Below are positions 60,639 to 64,000 of a stretch of DNA of 64,000 nt, in pieces (positions within the stretch are counted from its first letter, which is position 1; the number at the start of each line of letters is the position of its first letter). The notes beneath the pieces are model-generated. The model saw only the letters and a program-made list of their open reading frames with translations. It ran no database searches and was not told where the DNA came from. This DNA is from Candidatus Bilophila faecipullorum (GTDB lineage: Bacteria; Desulfobacterota; Desulfovibrionia; Desulfovibrionales; Desulfovibrionaceae), in assembly GCA_944326695.1 (NCBI GenBank), contig CALVEZ010000007.1, forward strand, positions 1 to 64,000, written 5' to 3'. The position numbers were made by a program, and so were the translations under genes.

Positions 60639-60734
60639 GCGGCCCGCGCCGCACGGCGGGATTGCCCGCCGCCCGCGATGACGCCCTTCTCCCCGCCCCG
60701 CGCGGGAACCGAACAGCCCTCAAGGATACGCGCC

Positions 60735-62327
60735 ATGCCGACGATCCTCCGTATCGATCCCAACGACAACCTGATTGTGGCCCTGCGCGATCTTGCGAAG
60801 GGCGATACCGTCGACATTGGCGGGCGACGCATTGAGTTGGTGGAAGACGTACCCGCCAAGCACAAGTTCACGAGCGAGCCCGTTCCCCTCGGGGGCATCG
60901 TCACCCTCTACGGCGTGCCCGTGGGCAAGGCGCTGGCCCCCTTGAGCGCGGGCGAGCGCATCACCGTGGACAACGTGGTCCACTACGCGGCCGAGGTAGA
61001 TGTGGAGGACGCCACGCCCTACGCGTGGGAAGCGCCGGACGTATCGCGCTGGGCGGATCGCACCTTCGACGGCGTGATCCGCGAAGACGGGCGCGTGGGC
61101 ACGGCCAATTACTGGCTCATCCTCCCCCTCGTCTTTTGCGAGAACCGCAATGTCCTCAAGCTGCGGGACGCGCTCGAACGGGCGCTCGGCTACGCGGAGG
61201 ACGGCCTGACGGCCTTTGCCCGTTCCCTTGTGGGCGCGGCGGCCTGTCCGTCCCCCAAACGGCCTTTTGCAAGGCTCGACGGCGTGCGGGCCATCGTCCA
61301 CAACGGCGGCTGCGGCGGCACGGCGCAGGACGCGTGGTCCCTGTGCCGGATACTCGCGGCCTATGCGGATCACCCCAACGTCGCCGGCCTGACCGTGTTC
61401 AGCCTCGGGTGCGAGAAGGCGCAGATCGGCCTTTTTCAGGAAGCGTTGCGCGAGCGGAATCTGGGCTTCGACAAGCCCTGCCTCCTTTTCCGGCAGCAGG
61501 ACTGGTCGAGCGAGACGAAAATGATGGAGGAGGCGGTCCGCAAGACGCTGGCTCACCTCGAAGCCGCCGACCGGATCGAGCGGCGGCCCGTGCCCCTCTG
61601 TCGTTTGCGGCTCGGCGTGAAGTGCGGGGCTTCGGACGGTTTTTCCGGCATTTCGGCCAACCCCGTCATCGGGGACGTTTCGGATCGCGTGGTGACGCTC
61701 GGCGGCGCGTCCGTGCTTGGGGAATTCCCGGAGCTGTGCGGCATGGAAGGCAACATCATTTCTCGCTGCCTGCGCAAGGAAGACAAGGGGCGCTTTCTTG
61801 AACTCATGCGCCGTTACGAGGCGGCGGCCAACGCCTGCGGCGCGTCCATTTCCGACAACCCCAGCCCCGGCAACATCCACGACGGGCTCATCACCGACGC
61901 CATCAAATCGGCGGGCGCGGCCAAGAAGGGCGGCAAGGCCCCGATCAGCGCGGTGCTCGATTACGGCGATCCTATGCCCGATGCGGGCCTTTCCCTCGTC
62001 TGCACGCCCGGCAACGACGTGGAGGCGGTTACCGGGCTGGTGGCCTCGGGTGCCAACGTCATCCTTTTTTCCACGGGCATGGGCACGCCTACCGGAAACC
62101 CCATCGTGCCCGTGCTCAAAATCGCCACCAATACGGCGGTGGCCCGGCGTCTTGACGATCTCGTGGATTTCGATTGCGGCCCGGTCATCGACGGGGAATC
62201 CATCGGCACGGTCGGTGACAGGCTCCTTGAGAAGGTCATCGAAACCGCCGGAGGGCACTATATCCCCAAGGCGGATCGGCTGGATCAGCACGATTTCCTT
62301 TTCTGGAAGCGCGAGGTCTCGCTCTAA
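60735..62327 (+). CDS. UxaA-family sugar-acid dehydratase
   Basis: A 530-residue protein: SAF domain (about 1-95, VPLGGIVTLYGVPVGKAL) and UxaA catalytic domain (about 105-530) with GTANYWLILP, HNGGCGGT, SLGCEKAQ, KCGASDGFSGISANPV, MEGNIISRC, DNPSPGN and FSTGMGTPTGNP. It belongs to the altronate/galactarate dehydratase family; these use iron. Beside a fuconolactonase-like and an SDR gene it more likely dehydrates L-fuconate or a related acid, as in the C. jejuni fuc locus. ATG at 60735 is chosen because family similarity starts there. Confidence 0.85.
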   Translation: MPTILRIDPNDNLIVALRDLAKGDTVDIGGRRIELVEDVPAKHKFTSEPVPLGGIVTLYGVPVGKALAPLSAGERITVDNVVHYAAEVDVEDATPYAWEAPDVSRWADRTFDGVIREDGRVGTANYWLILPLVFCENRNVLKLRDALERALGYAEDGLTAFARSLVGAAACPSPKRPFARLDGVRAIVHNGGCGGTAQDAWSLCRILAAYADHPNVAGLTVFSLGCEKAQIGLFQEALRERNLGFDKPCLLFRQQDWSSETKMMEEAVRKTLAHLEAADRIERRPVPLCRLRLGVKCGASDGFSGISANPVIGDVSDRVVTLGGASVLGEFPELCGMEGNIISRCLRKEDKGRFLELMRRYEAAANACGASISDNPSPGNIHDGLITDAIKSAGAAKKGGKAPISAVLDYGDPMPDAGLSLVCTPGNDVEAVTGLVASGANVILFSTGMGTPTGNPIVPVLKIATNTAVARRLDDLVDFDCGPVIDGESIGTVGDRLLEKVIETAGGHYIPKADRLDQHDFLFWKREVSL

Positions 62328-62559
62328 AAGAGTTTTTGCCGCAGGAGCCCCCGGCGTCTTTTAGTAGGGAAGGGGGCACATGGCGGGAGCGCGCTCCCGG
62401 AAGGAAGGGGAAGCCGCCAACCTTTGGAAGCGGCGGTATGGCAGGTGTGCAGAGAAAGGCCGAGCGCGGTCCTTTCCCGGGAGCGGGCGGCATGGCGGAT
62501 GAAGGGCGGGGAACCTTTTTCCCTGACGGACTTGCTTGTAAGCCGCTGGAGGCGGTTCA

Positions 62560-64000
<1,441 letters not shown>

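Larger units (their letters stand above)
60053..60734. other. Intergenic region with two terminators
   Basis: No gene seen. Holds the selenoprotein terminator at 60107-60148 and the terminator at 60598-60638. A TATAAT at 60563-60568 lies just before the second. Confidence 0.5.

Overview
The window is a GC-rich bacterial chromosome segment carrying two adjacent blocks of acquired DNA followed by resident genes. GC-rich coding, a UGA-containing HesB-like gene, a gut-sugar (L-fucose type) catabolic cluster and c-di-GMP proteins suggest a Desulfovibrionaceae-type gut bacterium (Desulfovibrio/Bilophila/Mailhella group). That assignment is inference, since no rRNA or marker gene is present.

Positions 1-24000 are the late region of a tailed prophage. 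The order is a Mor-like activator, a reverse-strand HicAB module, a lysis cassette (M15 endolysin, nested Rz/Rz1 spanins, holin), HNH nuclease, small and large terminase, HK97-type portal, protease and capsid, connector and neck genes, tail tube, tail chaperones joined by a canonical -1 slippery site, a 1714-residue tape measure, a tail-tip protein, a collar fibre and fibre-assembly genes. A 2.3-kb accessory block (12121-14431) sits just before the tape-measure gene. It holds a type I toxin-like peptide, two antirepressor-like genes, a C4-like antisense RNA and a secreted protein. Two related HTH genes, a small gene under a palindromic operator and a broken methyltransferase gene occupy 23638-25970.

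Positions 26049-48004 form a mobile island bounded by perfect 87-bp direct repeats that contain the 3' half of tRNA-Asn and its terminator. A tyrosine integrase lies at the right end, and paired 11-bp repeats near both ends look like integrase arm sites. The left half is a reverse-strand operon: ERF annealing protein, Cas4-like nuclease, MoxR-type AAA ATPase, DUF3150 protein, VWA protein and zinc-finger proteins, with a DUF1778-GNAT toxin-antitoxin pair inserted. The middle is an AT-rich cassette (about 35.4-38.3 kb) with two tandem YaaW-family genes and small hydrophobic proteins, between two copies of a 37-bp hairpin. The right half has an inovirus Gp2-like protein, HTH proteins, an AAA ATPase-DUF4276 pair that looks like a defence module, a RepA-like helicase, an excisionase-like protein and the integrase. 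No relaxase or conjugation gene is visible, so a phage satellite or mobilizable element fits better than a self-transmissible ICE.

Positions 48005-64000 are resident chromosome: a membrane diguanylate cyclase, an HSL-type hydrolase, a Lar-like zinc protein, an EamA transporter, a 30-residue membrane peptide, a PAS/GGDEF/EAL protein, a CorA transporter, a HesB-like selenoprotein read through an in-frame UGA, and the start of a sugar-acid cluster (UxaA-family dehydratase, lactonase, SDR dehydrogenase cut by the window end) matching the non-phosphorylative L-fucose pathway.
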